Position numbers and translations under genes: made by a program. DNA of 32,315 nucleotides from Cylindrobasidium torrendii FP15055 ss-10 (Eukaryota > Basidiomycota > Agaricomycetes > Agaricales > Physalacriaceae): contig KN880692.1 in the NCBI GenBank assembly GCA_000934385.1, positions 1 through 32,315 of the forward strand, given 5' to 3'. The notes beneath the pieces were generated by a model. It searched no databases and was not told the DNA's origin. It saw nothing but the letters and a program-made list of their open reading frames with translations. Shown here piece by piece: positions 31,407 to 32,315 of this stretch. The first letter of the stretch is position 1; each line of letters opens with the position of its first letter.

Positions 31407-32315
31407 TAGTTTCACAGGGACGCTAAAATAGTTGGTAAGTAGTACTCGTGGAGATGAGACAAGTGCCAAAGCTTGCTGATTTTGTGAAAATAAATGATGT
31501 ACCCCCAAGACTCGATAAAATGCCTGTGATCTTCAGTGAAATTGAGAACTCTATCGGGCTAAGAAACTTTCATCAACTCTCTTAATCCACCACCTGAATA
31601 AAGTGAAAGATGACGAGCTGCTTGCATAGAATGCTGCGGCCATACGACTCTGATATGCTAATTTAACTCTTGGGCATAGAAATCTAGCATAATGATGTAT
31701 GTTACATGCTACATGGCTTAAGGGCACTCACACCCCTTCGTCTCAATCGGGGAAGATTAATGGTCAGGGTCACGTTCACGTGGTTGATGACACGGCACAA
31801 TCGGTCGGCGGCTATTGCGGTTGTCCTTGCTCCAACTGTTAGCAGCTTTGAACTTGCACATTGGTGAAGAAAATGAGTGCTATGGATATTGACAGCAATG
31901 GTAGGCTTTTGACTGGTATTCTGACTGGCTGGCCACTGACCAGTGACACCGTCTGCCAGACACTTACTGTCCTCGTTGCCACCTCCCATCAAGCGAACCG
32001 ACACGAGTATCGCAGCAGCCATCCCCATTCTCTCAATACCTCGGAACGACGTTCTCCCAATGCACCTCAGTCCCGCATGATGCTCATTCCCGTTTGTCCA
32101 CATTCATTGGCGACATAACTGTTGAGGGATCGCCCCCAAGTGGCTCAGGTGGAGTCCAAGCACGAATGCCTAATCAGGCGATGCATCGTGGTGGGCACCG
32201 CACCGGGCAGTTGCCCTGTATTTTGACAGATCTATGACTAATTAAAATCCGAGTATTTAAGGCATATTTTAGCGTAGCATCACCTCAGTCGTTTACCACG
32301 AACTGAGGTGTACGT
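31407..32315. other. Gene-free right edge
   Basis: No convincing gene. Small frames at 31702-32118 overlap on both strands and lack motifs. A short ATG-led segment near 31871 (MSAMDIDSN) before a GTAGGC donor could be a first exon, but no downstream exon with family-like sequence was found. A hairpin lies at 32281-32310. Confidence 0.5.
32281..32310. repeat. Inverted repeat / hairpin at the right edge
   Basis: CACCTCAGT and its exact complement ACTGAGGTG flank a 12-base centre. The stem extends by CGT/ACG inside, with one bulged A, leaving a five-base loop. It could be a terminal repeat of an element continuing beyond the window or a structured site. No function is assigned. Confidence 0.7.

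Noticed and set aside
5207..31782. CACGTG hexamers upstream of several genes (5207, 7394, 17192, 24691, 29663, 31777) as a common regulon signal
   Set aside because: Six copies in 32 kb is about what chance predicts for a six-base palindrome. Only the pair inside the longer duplicated F-box promoter blocks was kept.
31871..32226. A short ATG-led exon (MSAMDIDSN) followed by a spliced or open block of about 80 codons
   Set aside because: Several phases stay open equally well, no family is recognised, and both strands show similar short frames, so no model could be preferred.

Overview
The window reads as nuclear DNA of a filamentous basidiomycete, most likely an Agaricomycete. The genes are broken by many very short introns (about 44-65 nt, GT..AG, several with a CTAAC-type branch site). 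Intergenic spaces are small. The gene families (dynactin p62, UFD2, MYND, arrestin-like, DUF6699-like, lineage-expanded F-box proteins) are typical of that group. All exon models were built by hand from splice signals and checked for reading-frame continuity. No rRNA, tRNA, CRISPR array or intact transposon was seen.

Left part (1-9.4 kb): a gene-free left edge with a 27-nt palindrome, then a Ser/Pro-rich acidic protein of unknown function (647-1408) and a nine-exon non-zinc MDR oxidoreductase (1741-3233). After these comes the most distinctive region: three head-to-tail paralogous F-box genes on the minus strand (3401-5139, 5610-7349, 7669-9407). All three have the same six-exon structure, encode about 490 aa, and end in a conserved Cys/His-rich tail. 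The middle copy has lost the family start codon and gained a new in-frame ATG upstream.

Middle part (9.5-18.5 kb): a small 99-aa conserved protein with a 15-nt micro-exon, divergent from the third F-box gene across a 182-bp promoter that holds a perfect GACGTCAC inverted repeat. Then follow a two-pass membrane protein with a PPAY motif, an arrestin-like protein with PPAY and PPKY motifs, dynactin subunit p62 (DCTN4), and a Pro-rich protein with a DUF6699-like C-terminus.

Right part (18.6-32.3 kb): a TatD-family metal hydrolase (minus), a second arrestin-like protein (plus), a TPR/F-box/LRR protein (minus), the ubiquitin chain elongation factor UFD2 (plus, 12 exons, one GC-AG intron) and a C-terminal MYND zinc-finger protein (plus). 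The last 0.9 kb has no convincing gene.

Taken together, many of the genes point to ubiquitin-linked work: four F-box proteins (SCF substrate receptors), two arrestin-like proteins and one PPxY membrane protein (possible partners of HECT ligases of the Rsp5 type), and the E4 enzyme UFD2. This is a functional theme, not an operon, and may be chance. No clearly novel multi-gene system was found. The best candidate for something under-described is the F-box triplet with its shared C-terminal Cys/His module.
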